A stretch of DNA of 54,690 bases from Streptomyces sp. TRM70350 (lineage in GTDB: Bacteria > Actinomycetota > Actinomycetes > Streptomycetales > Streptomycetaceae): assembly GCF_019219825.1 (NCBI RefSeq), contig NZ_JAHUXH010000040.1, forward strand, positions 1 through 54,690, in the 5' to 3' direction. Numbering within the stretch: the stretch's first letter is position 1; each line of letters starts with the position of its first letter. Both the position numbers and the translations under genes were made by a program. The notes beneath the pieces were generated by a model. That model saw nothing but the letters and a program-made list of their open reading frames with translations. It was not told the origin of the DNA and did no database searches. Of the stretch, positions 15,604 through 23,714 are shown piece by piece.

Positions 15604-16506
15604 ATGTTGAGCCTGGACCGCCTCCGCACTCTCGACGCTCTCGCCCGGCACGGCTCGGTCAGCGGCGCGGCCGAAGGGCTGCACATCACCACCTCGGCCG
15701 TCTCCCAGCAGCTGGCCAAGCTGGAGCGCGAGGTCGGCCAGCAACTGCTCGCCAAGCACGGGCGGGGCGTGCGGCTCACCGACGCCGGCCGGCTGCTCGC
15801 CGAGCACGCGGCGCGCATTCTGTCGCAGGTCGCCCTCGCCCAGTCCGACCTGGAGGCACAGCGCGGCCAGGTCGCCGGTGAACTGCGCCTGTCGGCGTTC
15901 CCGACCGCCGCGCGCGGACTGTTCCCCACCGCGCTCGCCACGCTGCGCGCCGCCCACCCCGCGCTGCGGCTGCGTACATGCGAACTGGAGCCGGAGCGCG
16001 GCATCCAGGGCGTGGTGCGCGGCGACCTCGACCTCGCGGTGGTCCTGGACTGGTACAACAAGCCGATGGCGCTGCCCGACGGCCTGGTCAAGGCGTCGCT
16101 CCTGGACGATCCCGCCGACGTGGCGATGCCGGCCGGGCATCCGCTCGCCGGGCGGGACGAGGTGGACCTCGGGGAGTTCGCCGAGGACGAGTGGATCACC
16201 TGGGGCCAGGGCGAGTTCTGCCACGAGTGGCTGATGTTCACCCTCCGCTCGCGCGGCATCGAGCCGATCCTCGGTCACCGCGCCGCCGAGACGCACACCC
16301 AGCTCGCGCTGGTCGCGGCCGGGCTGGGCGTGTGCGTCGCCCCGCTGCTCGGCCGCCATCCGATGCCCGCCGGAGTCGTCACCGTGCCGCTGAAGCAGCG
16401 GGTGCGGCGGCATGTGTACGTCGTCTGGCGGGCGGACGCCGACCGCCGGCCGTCGATCCGGGCGGCGGTGGCGGCGCTGCGGGCGGCGGGGGAGAGCGTC
16501 GGCTGA
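15604..16506 (+). CDS. LysR family transcriptional regulator
   Basis: The protein has 300 residues. The N-terminal winged helix-turn-helix reads LDRLRTLDALARHGSVSGAAEGLHITTSAVSQQLAKLEREVGQQLLAKHGRGVRLTDAGRLLAEHA (residues 4-69). The C-terminal periplasmic-binding-protein-like effector domain includes ELRLSAFPTAARGLFPTALATLRAAHPALRL and DLDLAVVLDWYN. It is divergent from an EamA permease with a clear inverted repeat in between, so it probably controls that exporter and itself. Its stop codon lies inside a 42-bp tandem duplication. Confidence 0.92.
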   Translation: MLSLDRLRTLDALARHGSVSGAAEGLHITTSAVSQQLAKLEREVGQQLLAKHGRGVRLTDAGRLLAEHAARILSQVALAQSDLEAQRGQVAGELRLSAFPTAARGLFPTALATLRAAHPALRLRTCELEPERGIQGVVRGDLDLAVVLDWYNKPMALPDGLVKASLLDDPADVAMPAGHPLAGRDEVDLGEFAEDEWITWGQGEFCHEWLMFTLRSRGIEPILGHRAAETHTQLALVAAGLGVCVAPLLGRHPMPAGVVTVPLKQRVRRHVYVVWRADADRRPSIRAAVAALRAAGESVG

Positions 16507-16575
16507 CGCCCGCTACAGCGACTCCAGCTTGAGGAGAGCGTCGGCTGACGCCCGCTACAGCGACCCCAGCTTGCG
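16492..16575. repeat. 42-bp tandem duplication over two convergent stop codons
   Basis: The 42 bases 16492-16533 are repeated at 16534-16575 with two mismatches (T to C and A to C near the end of the unit). Each copy contains both the LysR TGA and, on the other strand, the CTGTAG end of the PPOX gene. The first LysR stop and the distal PPOX stop are the ones used, so both proteins keep their natural ends. Confidence 0.9.
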
Positions 16576-17022
16576 GAAGTCCCAGGAGACCGTCTTCGAC
16601 GGCGTGAGCCGCATCCACGCGTGCCGCCCGTCGTGCGGCATCTCCTCCAGCCCGAAGTTCTTCCGGGCGAACAGCGTCTCCGGCACATCCAGCTCGGCGC
16701 ACAGCTCCCCGGTACGCGGAATCTCGCCCACGAACGCGACGGTCCCGGACAGCTCGACGCCGCGCAGCTCGTCGTACTCCTCACCGGTGTCGACCACGAT
16801 CGCCACCCGCGGATCACGGCGCAGATCGGCCCACCGCTTGCTGCGCACCACGGAGTACAGCCACATCGACGTGCCGTCCCAGGCGAACCAGAGCGTGCTC
16901 ACATGCGGCGCCCCGTCGGCCGACACCGTGGCGACCCGGCAGGTGCGCTGGCTGGTCAGGAACTCGTCCAGCTCGCCGGGCGTCATCATGATCTTCCGGC
17001 CCCGGCGCTGCGTGGCTGTCAT
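16555..17022 (-). CDS. Pyridoxamine 5'-phosphate oxidase family protein
   Basis: This 155-residue split-barrel protein reads MMTPGELDEFLTSQRTCRVATVSADGAPHVSTLWFAWDGTSMWLYSVVRSKRWADLRRDPRVAIVVDTGEEYDELRGVELSGTVAFVG, the standard FMN/F420-binding half-barrel of PPOX-class proteins. SKRWADLRRDPRV is the cofactor-phosphate segment. The reaction is unknown; F420-dependent reductases of this size are common in actinomycetes. The start at 17022 follows GAGGG and matches typical homologues. A TetR-like inverted repeat lies 37 bases upstream. It converges with LysR through the duplicated stop region. Confidence 0.85.
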   Translation of the reverse strand: MTATQRRGRKIMMTPGELDEFLTSQRTCRVATVSADGAPHVSTLWFAWDGTSMWLYSVVRSKRWADLRRDPRVAIVVDTGEEYDELRGVELSGTVAFVGEIPRTGELCAELDVPETLFARKNFGLEEMPHDGRHAWMRLTPSKTVSWDFRKLGSL

Positions 17023-17058
17023 GCGTTGTCCCTCGACTTCCCCTCGACAGAACGGCAC

Positions 17059-17073
17059 CTGACGGTACGTCAG
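17059..17073. promoter_or_regulatory. CTGACGGTACGTCAG inverted repeat, TetR-like operator
   Basis: TGACG and CGTCA flank the three bases GTA, giving a 13- to 15-bp inverted repeat of the size TetR-family dimers bind. It lies between the divergent PPOX and isochorismatase-fold genes and could control either. No TetR gene lies beside it. Confidence 0.5.
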
Positions 17074-17153
17074 AAAGGATGGGCCGTCTTCCGTCCCCCT
17101 GCAATGGTGGTTAATCTCACCCGCTCCCACACCGTCGGCCACGAGGGGGCACC

Positions 17154-17795
17154 ATGCCGTCGTACGAACAGCTCAGCGAACTGCTCGACCCCCCGACCAC
17201 GGTTCTCCTCACCGTCGAGTGCCAGCAGGGCGTCGTCGGCCCGGACAGCGCCCTGCCGGAGCTGGCGAGGGAGTTCCGTGCCTCGGGCGCCCTCGGCAAC
17301 GTGGCCCGGCTGGTGGCCGCCGCCCACGAGAGCGGCGTCCAGGTGATCCACGCCATCGCCGAACGCCGCCCCGACGGCCGCGGCGCGAACCGCAACGCCC
17401 GCCTGTTCCGCGCCGCCGAGCGGTTGCCCGTCCAGCAGCTGGCCGGTACCACGGCGGTGCGTGTCGCGGCCCCCATCGAGGTCGCGGAGGATGACTTCGT
17501 CGTACGACGGCTGCACGGCCTGTCGCCGATCCACGGCACCGACGTCGACGCGCTGCTGCGCAACCTCGGCTGCCGCACCCTGATCGTCACCGGCGTCTCC
17601 GCCAACGTGGCGGTGCCCAACGCGGTGTTCGACGCGGTGAACCTCGGCTACACGGCCGTGGTGCCCGCCGACGCCATCGCGGGGGTGCCCGCCGACTACA
17701 CCCCCGCGATGATCCGCAACACCCTCGCATTGGTCGCCACGGTCGCGACCACGGACGAGGTGCTCGGCTGCTTCACACGGCCGCGTCTGCGCTGA
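17154..17795 (+). CDS. Isochorismatase-fold protein lacking the catalytic triad
   Basis: The 213-residue sequence follows the cysteine-hydrolase fold: TTVLLTVECQQGVVG (residues 14-28), VAAAHESGVQVIHAIAE, DDFVVRRLHGLSPIHGTDVDALLRNLGCRTLIVTGVSANVAVPNAVFDAVNLGY (about 110-165). Active members use Asp, Lys and Cys. Here the Asp position in the first strand is Glu (VECQ), the Lys position is Arg (VVRRL) and the nucleophile Cys is Ala (SANVAV). All three are changed, so hydrolysis by the normal mechanism is unlikely. A binding or regulatory role is possible. Confidence 0.8.
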   Translation: MPSYEQLSELLDPPTTVLLTVECQQGVVGPDSALPELAREFRASGALGNVARLVAAAHESGVQVIHAIAERRPDGRGANRNARLFRAAERLPVQQLAGTTAVRVAAPIEVAEDDFVVRRLHGLSPIHGTDVDALLRNLGCRTLIVTGVSANVAVPNAVFDAVNLGYTAVVPADAIAGVPADYTPAMIRNTLALVATVATTDEVLGCFTRPRLR

Positions 17796-17798
17796 CCG

Positions 17799-18248
17799 TC
17801 AGACGAGGCGGATCTCGTCCCCCTCCACGGTGATCTGCTCGGCGGCCAGCGGCTGGGTCGCCGGACCCTTCTGCACACTGCCGTCCGTGGCGGAGAACCG
17901 GCTGTCGTGGCAGGGACAGACGATGACCCCGTCCGTGACGTTCGCCACCGCGCAGCCCTGGTGGGTGCACTTGGCGGAGAACGCCTTGTAGTCGCCCGCC
18001 GTCGGCTGTGTGACCACCACGTCGCCGAAGACCTTCCCGCCGCCCTCGGGGACGTCGGAGGTCTTGGCGAGGACGGTGCCGGCACCCGCACCGGCACCGG
18101 AACCGGCGCCGGATTCGGAACCGGATTCGGACGAGTCGTCGCCCGACCCGCACGCGGTCAGCGCGACGGCGAGCCCGGCGGCCCCGGCCGCCGCCATGAC
18201 GGTACGACGGGCCGGGCCCGACTCGGTGTGAAGCGTTTCGCTGGACAT
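17799..18248 (-). CDS. Rieske [2Fe-2S] lipoprotein, probably Tat-exported
   Basis: The protein has 149 residues. The N terminus ARRTVMAAAGAAGLAVALTAC has the twin Arg, a hydrophobic core and a lipobox ending at Cys. A Ser/Gly/Glu-rich linker (GSGDDSSESGSESGAGSGAG) follows, then a Rieske domain with CTHQGCAVANVTDGVIVCPCHDSRFSATDGSV, holding the Cys-x-His and Cys-x2-His cluster ligands. It would be an exported, membrane-anchored electron carrier with unknown partners. The start at 18248 is preferred because GGAAGGAAA lies seven bases before it. It converges with the isochorismatase-fold gene with a 3-base gap. Confidence 0.88.
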   Translation of the reverse strand: MSSETLHTESGPARRTVMAAAGAAGLAVALTACGSGDDSSESGSESGAGSGAGAGAGTVLAKTSDVPEGGGKVFGDVVVTQPTAGDYKAFSAKCTHQGCAVANVTDGVIVCPCHDSRFSATDGSVQKGPATQPLAAEQITVEGDEIRLV

Positions 18249-18374
18249 GCTGACGTTTCCTTCCACGGACGTTGCCTGATCTCCTAGCTGATCTGTTCAG
18301 CAGTACGGCCGCAAGGCGGCCCGGGTTCAGCCGCCACGGCGAACTTTCACCCGAACACCCCACCAACCTGGGCG

Positions 18375-18464
18375 ATGCTCAAGGAAGTAAGGAAGTCTCG
18401 CGACCCGCTACGTCCCGCCGCCGAGTTCGGGACGTACCTGATGAGTCTTTTCAACCGCCCGTGA
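18375..18464 (+). pseudogene. HipA-like kinase N-terminal remnant (first copy)
   Basis: ATG CTC AAG GAA GTA begins a 29-codon frame reading MLKEVRKSRDPLRPAAEFGTYLM and then stopping. It aligns with the stub at 48561 (MLKEVTATRYITPLREG...DDFGTYVMK). CGACCCGCTACRTC and TTCGGGACGTAC are shared almost base for base, but about 40 bases between them are missing and the frame is changed. The full protein is recognisable in Streptomyces as a HipA-like family. Only this beginning survives here, and it runs into the end of the opposite-strand P450 gene. Confidence 0.55.
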
Positions 18465-19782
18465 CGCCGCCGGTCGCCGTCCGGGCGGGGCACTCGCCAG
18501 GAGGTGTCGCGCGGCTGAGGTCGCGTGGGGGACCGTCGGTCGGCAGGTGCTGCGGGCCTCTGCCGTGTTCGTCCACGAGCGGGGTGAAGGCGACGTCCAG
18601 CCGGGTGAGCCCGCGGAAGTTGAGGCTGCGCTGCCACTGTGGCGCGGTGCCGTCGAGGCGCAGGCCGGGGAACCGGGTGAGGAGTGCTTCCAGGGCGATC
18701 GCGCCCTCCAGCCGGGCCAGCGCCGCGCCGAGGCAGAAGTGCGGTCCGTGCCCGAACGCCATGTGCCGTCCGCCGGGCCGCTCGAAGTCCAGTACATGGG
18801 GATCGGGAAACACGGCCGGATCCCGGTTGGCGGCACCGGTTACGAGGAGCACTGTCTGCCCTTCGGCGATCGTGCGGCCCGCCAGGTCCAGGTCCTGCCG
18901 GGCCCGGCGCAGCATCAGCTGTACCGGGGCGTCGTAGCGCAGGAGCTCCTCGACCGCGGCGGGCATCAGATCGGGCCGGCGGCGCAGTTGGTCGGCGGCA
19001 TGCGGGTGGTTGAGCAGGGCGAGGGTGGCGTTGCCGATGAAGTGGGTGGTCGTCTCGTGGCCGGCGATCAGGAGCAGGGCGCAGTTGGCGAGGAGTTCGT
19101 CGAAGTCCTGGTCGGTGTCCTGTGCCTGGGCGGTCACCAGCGCGCGCAGGGTGTGGGGGGTCGGCGGGGTGTCGTGGCGGGTGAGGAGTTCGCGGAGGTA
19201 GGCGAGCATGTCCGCCATGCTCTGCGAGGCCGCTCGGTTGCCGTCGGCCTCGAGCCGGGAGTTGCCGATGGCTTCGGCGATCCGCTCGGACCAGGCGGCG
19301 AGGGCGGGGCGGTCCTGCTGCGGTACGTCGAGGAGATCACAGATGATGGTGAGAGGCAGCGGGCGGGCGAGGTCCGCGACGATGTCCATCCGACCGGTCG
19401 GCGCGGCGTGGGTGATGATCCGGTCGACGGCTTCGACGATCCGGGCGCGGAGTGCTGCTGCCGCCCTGGGGGTGAAGGCCCTGCTGATCAGAGCCCGCAG
19501 CCGGGGGTGGTCGGGGGCGTCGCTGTAGAGCATCTGCCGACTCAGGACTCGGGCCAGCGGCCGCAGCTCCTCGGAGACGGCTGCGATGTCGGGATAGCGC
19601 ACCGAGGACAGCCTCGGGTCACCTGCGGCGCTGCTGACCACCGCGTGCCCGGTCGCGACCCAGGCGTCCAGGTGGCGGTCCCAGAAGAGGTCGTCGGCGC
19701 CGCGCAGCTCTTCGTAGAAGTCGTAGAGGCGCTCTTGGACTTGGGGACGAAAAGCCCGTAGCAGCGATGAGGATGTACGCAT
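18451..19782 (-). CDS. Cytochrome P450
   Basis: This 443-residue soluble bacterial P450 monooxygenase has the I-helix oxygen-binding motif AGHETTTH (residues 240-247), the K-helix ExxR (Glu279-Arg282 in EELLRYD), and the heme loop FGHGPHFCLG (343-352) with Cys350 as the heme thiolate. The C-terminal 40 residues beyond the fold (LPTDGPPRDLSRATPPGECPARTATGGVTGG) are unusual and low in structure. No ferredoxin or biosynthetic genes are adjacent, so the substrate is unknown. Upstream is the prfC pseudogene. Downstream its tail overlaps the HipA-like remnant on the other strand. Confidence 0.95.
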   Translation of the reverse strand: MRTSSSLLRAFRPQVQERLYDFYEELRGADDLFWDRHLDAWVATGHAVVSSAAGDPRLSSVRYPDIAAVSEELRPLARVLSRQMLYSDAPDHPRLRALISRAFTPRAAAALRARIVEAVDRIITHAAPTGRMDIVADLARPLPLTIICDLLDVPQQDRPALAAWSERIAEAIGNSRLEADGNRAASQSMADMLAYLRELLTRHDTPPTPHTLRALVTAQAQDTDQDFDELLANCALLLIAGHETTTHFIGNATLALLNHPHAADQLRRRPDLMPAAVEELLRYDAPVQLMLRRARQDLDLAGRTIAEGQTVLLVTGAANRDPAVFPDPHVLDFERPGGRHMAFGHGPHFCLGAALARLEGAIALEALLTRFPGLRLDGTAPQWQRSLNFRGLTRLDVAFTPLVDEHGRGPQHLPTDGPPRDLSRATPPGECPARTATGGVTGG

Positions 19783-19839
19783 TGTCCGATGTTAGTGGTT
19801 ACGCCGGAGCGCAGGGTGTCGTCGGCGCTCTTCATCCAA

Positions 19840-20880
19840 ATGAAGGGTTCTGGGCTCTTGGCTGGCAGAGGCGGCTCGGCGGCGGACGTTCACCGTGATC
19901 AGTCACGGGGACGCGGGCAAGTCGACGCTGACCGAGGCACTGGCCCTGCATGAGCAGGCCATCACCGAGGCAGGTGCGGTGCAGGGCCATGCCGGGCGGC
20001 GCGGGGTGGGTTCGGACTGGATGGAGTGGGAGAAGGCCCGCGGCATCTCGGTCACGTCCGCGGTGCTGCGGTTCGCTTGCTGCGGCTGCGTGCTGAACCT
20101 GCTCGACGCCCCCGGGCACGCGGACTTCTCCGAGGACACCTACGACGGGTGCTGGCGGCGGTGGACCTCGCGGTGATGCTCATCGACGCGGCCAAGGGCC
20201 TGGAGGAGCAGACCCGCAAGCTGTTCGACGTCTGCCGCCACCGGGCATCCCGGTGATCATCTTCGTCAACACGTGGGACCGGCCCGGCCGTGAGGTGTTG
20301 GAGCTGCTGGATGGAGGTCGAGCGCGAGTTCCGCCTCAAGCCACCCCCCTCGTCTGGACGGTGGGCGACGCCGGATATCTGCGCGGCCTGATCGACGTAC
20401 GGGACCCGCGGCGGATGCTGCGCTATGCCCGCACGCCGGGCGGCGCTCATGAAGCGATCGAGGCGCCGGTGCCGCGCAACGGGCTGCGCTGGAGGACGAA
20501 GCCGACTGGGCCAAGGCCGTCGAGGAACCTGGACCTGCTGCAGGCCGACGGCGCGGTGCACGACCAGGAGGCGTTCCTTGTGGGCCGGACCGCGCCGGTG
20601 TTCTTCAGTGCGGCGATCTCCAGCATCGGCGTACGGCTGCTGCTGGACGCGGTCGTCGACCTCGCCCCGCTGCCTGGGCCGCGGGCGCTTCCTGCGGGGC
20701 ATCTTCGAGCGCGGTATGAAGGTCAACCCGCGCCGCCTCCGGCGAGCCATTCGCCACCGCGTATGAGCATGTGCGCGGGGACCAGGCGCCGGTGCTCGTG
20801 GCCGTGGGGCCGATGCAATACGACGGGACAAGGCCCAGCTCGCCCTCTTCCCGGTCCGCTGGCAGGCCAACTGCTACTCC
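19840..20880 (+). pseudogene. prfC: Peptide chain release factor 3 pseudogene
   Basis: RF3 is the GTPase that recycles class I release factors from ribosomes. Its sequence is spread over all frames: EAARRRTFTVISHGDAGKSTLTEALALH, GRRGVGSDWMEWEKARGISVTSAVLRF, NLLDAPGHADFSEDTY, DLAVMLIDAAKGLEEQTRKLFDVCRHR, PVIIFVNTWDRPGRE, LVWTVGDAGYLRGLID, FFSAAISSIGVRLLLDAVVDLAP, VRGDQAPVLVAVGPMQYD. At least five frame changes are needed, the C-terminal third is missing, and the G4 motif NKxD has become NTWD. Together these mark genuine decay, not a single sequencing slip. Confidence 0.85.
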
Positions 20881-21077
20881 GTCCGAGTGGTGTGTGCATT
20901 CCGGATTTTCGTCGGGTGGCGCCGGACAGCGCCTCTCGATGGCTTTCCCAGCCGCGGGCTGACGGCTTCCGCGGGGTCGGCATGTCCCCGGTTCGGCGGC
21001 CCGCTCCCGACTTGCACGACGCCGATGGTGGCCAGCAGCCTGGTGATGGCCTGGTCCACTGCCCTGGAGGACGCGCC

Positions 21078-21842
21078 ATGACCTCTCCCGATCACTCCGC
21101 GGACCGCTCCGGCGACCGGAACGTCGACGAAGGTGATGACCCAGACGGCTATGAGGCGTGGCGGGCCCGCAGCCGATTGGTGCTCACGCCGGTCGCTGCG
21201 CCGTCGATCCTGGGCTGGTTCGCCTTCGGCGCGGCGACGTTCACCGTCGCCTCGAACATGGCCGAGTGGTGGGGGAACAACGTCTTCTCACCGGTGATCC
21301 TCGCCCCCTTCGTGATCTTCGTCGGCGGAGTGGCCCAGTTGCTCGCCGCGACATGGGCCTACCGGGCCCGTGACGGCCTGGCGACCGCCATGCACGGCGT
21401 CTGGGGTGGGTTCTGGCTCGCCTGGGGCGTGCTCGTGCTGCTGACCGCGAGCGGCACGATGCCGGTCGTGGTGATCAGCGAGGCCGCCTTCGGCTTCTGG
21501 TGGATCGCAGCCGCCGTGATCACACTGTTCGGAGCGCTCGCAGCGCTGGGGCAGAACCTGAGCACGTTCCTGACGCTCGTCCTGCTCACCGCCGGGTCCT
21601 CGCTGGTCGCGGCCGGCCTGATCGGTAACGTGCCGGGCGTGCGGGTCGCGGCCGGGTGGGTGCTCGTCGCGGCCGGCGCGGCAGCCTTCTACACCGCCGG
21701 AGCCCTGCTGCTGGAGCAGTCCCACAGCCGGGTCGTGCTGCCCCTGGGCCGATGGGGCATGCGCGGCAACGTCCCCGGGCACAAGGCGATCCGGGACATC
21801 GGATATCCGGACGGGATGCCGGGTGCCAAGCCCGGCCAGTGA
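21078..21842 (+). CDS. GPR1/FUN34/YaaH (SatP-like) acetate transporter family protein
   Basis: This 254-residue protein has six hydrophobic helices. After a charged 40-residue N terminus it reads PSILGWFAFGAATFTVASNMAEWW, the family's opening helix. FWLAWGVLVLLTASGTMPVVV, EAAFGFWWIAAAVITLFGALAAL and NLSTFLTLVLLTAGSSLVAAGLIG follow. Members move acetate or related short acids with protons. The C-terminal 35 residues are hydrophilic. The ATG at 21078 has CTGGAGG seven bases upstream. It lies between a dead prfC and a radical SAM gene and shares no obvious pathway with either. Confidence 0.8.
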   Translation: MTSPDHSADRSGDRNVDEGDDPDGYEAWRARSRLVLTPVAAPSILGWFAFGAATFTVASNMAEWWGNNVFSPVILAPFVIFVGGVAQLLAATWAYRARDGLATAMHGVWGGFWLAWGVLVLLTASGTMPVVVISEAAFGFWWIAAAVITLFGALAALGQNLSTFLTLVLLTAGSSLVAAGLIGNVPGVRVAAGWVLVAAGAAAFYTAGALLLEQSHSRVVLPLGRWGMRGNVPGHKAIRDIGYPDGMPGAKPGQ

Positions 21843-21963
21843 CAGCCGCGGCGGGCAGAAGCCCAAGGGAACACCCCTTATGCGGACTCCGCCCGCGGTC
21901 GCTCCGGCACCCGCGGGCCGAGGGCGCGTACCGAAACGAGTGCCGAGGAGGTGACATCCGGAT

Positions 21964-23532
21964 ATGGCACGAGCCCGCAACGTGCTGTGTGTGGCACCGC
22001 GCTATGCCACGTCGTTCGGAACGTTCGACCATGCGTTCCACCTGGTGGGAGCTCGTGCGTTCATGCCCCCGCAGGGGCTGCTGGTGATCGCCGCCCGCCT
22101 TCCGGCCTCCTGGCGGGTGCGGGTGATCGACGAGAACGTCCGCCCGGTCACGGACGACGACCTGCGCTGGGCCGACGCGGTGTTCGTCACCGGCATGCAC
22201 GTGCAGCGGGACCGGATCACGCGGCTGCTTGAGCAGGCGCACGCATGGAACCGGGTCACCGTACTGGGCGGCCCGTCGGTCTCCGCTTGCCCCGACTGGT
22301 ATCCCGAGGCGGACATCCTCCACCTGGGTGAACTCGGCGACGCGACGGACGTCGTGATCGCGCGGGTGGAGCGGGACGTGACCCGCCCCGCGGCGCAGGA
22401 GCGGTACCGCACACAGGACCGCCTACCGCTGGACCGGTTCCCCGTCCCCGCATACCGTTCGATCGATCTGCGGGACTACTTCCTGGCAAGCGTGCAGTTC
22501 TCCTCCGGCTGCCCGTTCTCCTGCGAGTTCTGCGACATCCCCGCCCTGTACGGACACACGCCGCGCATGAAGACCCCGCAGCAGGTCACCGCCGAACTCG
22601 ACACCCTGATGGCCTGCGGCAGGCCGCGCTGCGTCTATTTCGTGGACGACAACTTCGTGGCGAACCCACACGCCGCTGCGGCCCTCCTGCCCGAGCTGGT
22701 GCGCTGGCAGCAACGCAACGGTTACCCCGTCGTCTTCGCCTGCGAGGCCACGCTCAACATCACCAAGCGGCCCGAGCTGCTGCGGCTGATGCGTCAGGCC
22801 CGCTTCACGACCATGTTCGCCGGCGTTGAAAGCCCCGACACCGAGGCCCTGCACGCCCTCAACAAGCGGCAGAACCTGCGCTCACCGGTGCTGGACGCGG
22901 TCCGCATGCTCAATGCCCACGGCATCGAAGTGGTTGCGGGCATCATCATCGGCCTGGACACGGACACGCCCACGGCCTACGACCGTCTCATCCAGTTCAT
23001 CGATGCCAGCGCCATCCCGCTGCTCACCATCAACCTGCTCCACGCCCTGCCCGGCACACCCCTGTGGGACCGGCTGGAGAAGGAGGGCCGGATCCTCGCC
23101 GACCCGGGCACAGGCGAGTCGAACGTCGACTTCCTGCTGCCCCACCCCGTGGTGCTCGACGGCTGGCGGCGCACCATCCGTCACGCCTACACCCCGCACC
23201 GGCTCTACTCGCGGTTCCAGCACCAGATGCGCCACACCTACCCCAACCGGCTGACAGTCCCGCGCCGCCCCTCCCGGGCAGACCTGCGCCACGGCCTGGA
23301 GGTCGTCGGCCGCGCCTTGTGGGAATGCGGGGTACGCGCCCCCTACCGCAGCGAGTTCTGGCGCATGGTCCGATCCGCCGCACCCCACGCTGATGTGGAG
23401 GGCTTCGTTCACGCGGCCGTGGTGGGCCACCACTTGATCACCTACGCCCGTGAAGCACTCGCCGGACGCGGGGAGAAAGCCTTCTACGCACCTCCGGGGG
23501 TGGGGATCACCACGTCCGAGACTCGGAGGTGA
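21964..23532 (+). CDS. B12-binding radical SAM protein (DUF4070-type)
   Basis: The protein has 522 residues. The N-terminal half is a cobalamin-binding fold (NVLCVAPRY...PPQGLLVIAARLPASWRVRVIDENV...ADAVFVTGMHVQRDRITRLLEQAHAWNRVTVLGGPSVS). The radical SAM domain begins SVQFSSGCPFSCEFCDIPALYGHTPRMK (about 180-207), with the CxxxCxxC iron-sulfur motif and a CDIP signature. The C-terminal region (LPGTPLWDRLEKEGRI, then RHAYTPHRLYSRFQHQMRHTYP) matches DUF4070. Hopanoid methylases HpnP and HpnR share this layout, but no hopanoid genes are nearby, so the substrate is open. A methyl transfer to an unactivated carbon is the likeliest chemistry. Confidence 0.88.
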   Translation: MARARNVLCVAPRYATSFGTFDHAFHLVGARAFMPPQGLLVIAARLPASWRVRVIDENVRPVTDDDLRWADAVFVTGMHVQRDRITRLLEQAHAWNRVTVLGGPSVSACPDWYPEADILHLGELGDATDVVIARVERDVTRPAAQERYRTQDRLPLDRFPVPAYRSIDLRDYFLASVQFSSGCPFSCEFCDIPALYGHTPRMKTPQQVTAELDTLMACGRPRCVYFVDDNFVANPHAAAALLPELVRWQQRNGYPVVFACEATLNITKRPELLRLMRQARFTTMFAGVESPDTEALHALNKRQNLRSPVLDAVRMLNAHGIEVVAGIIIGLDTDTPTAYDRLIQFIDASAIPLLTINLLHALPGTPLWDRLEKEGRILADPGTGESNVDFLLPHPVVLDGWRRTIRHAYTPHRLYSRFQHQMRHTYPNRLTVPRRPSRADLRHGLEVVGRALWECGVRAPYRSEFWRMVRSAAPHADVEGFVHAAVVGHHLITYAREALAGRGEKAFYAPPGVGITTSETRR

Positions 23533-23714
23533 AGGGCGGGCGCACAGGATGAGCGCTCCTCACCCCCTGGGCTCCGGGCGGTCGGACAGCTCCCGGGTCT
23601 GCATACCGGCGCCAGAACGTCTGCGGGCCGCTGATCGTGCACCGCCGCCGCAGCGGGCAAGGGAGCCGCCGACGGCGTCCTTCTTGCCTCTCACTCGTGT
23701 CGTGTGCCGCCAGG

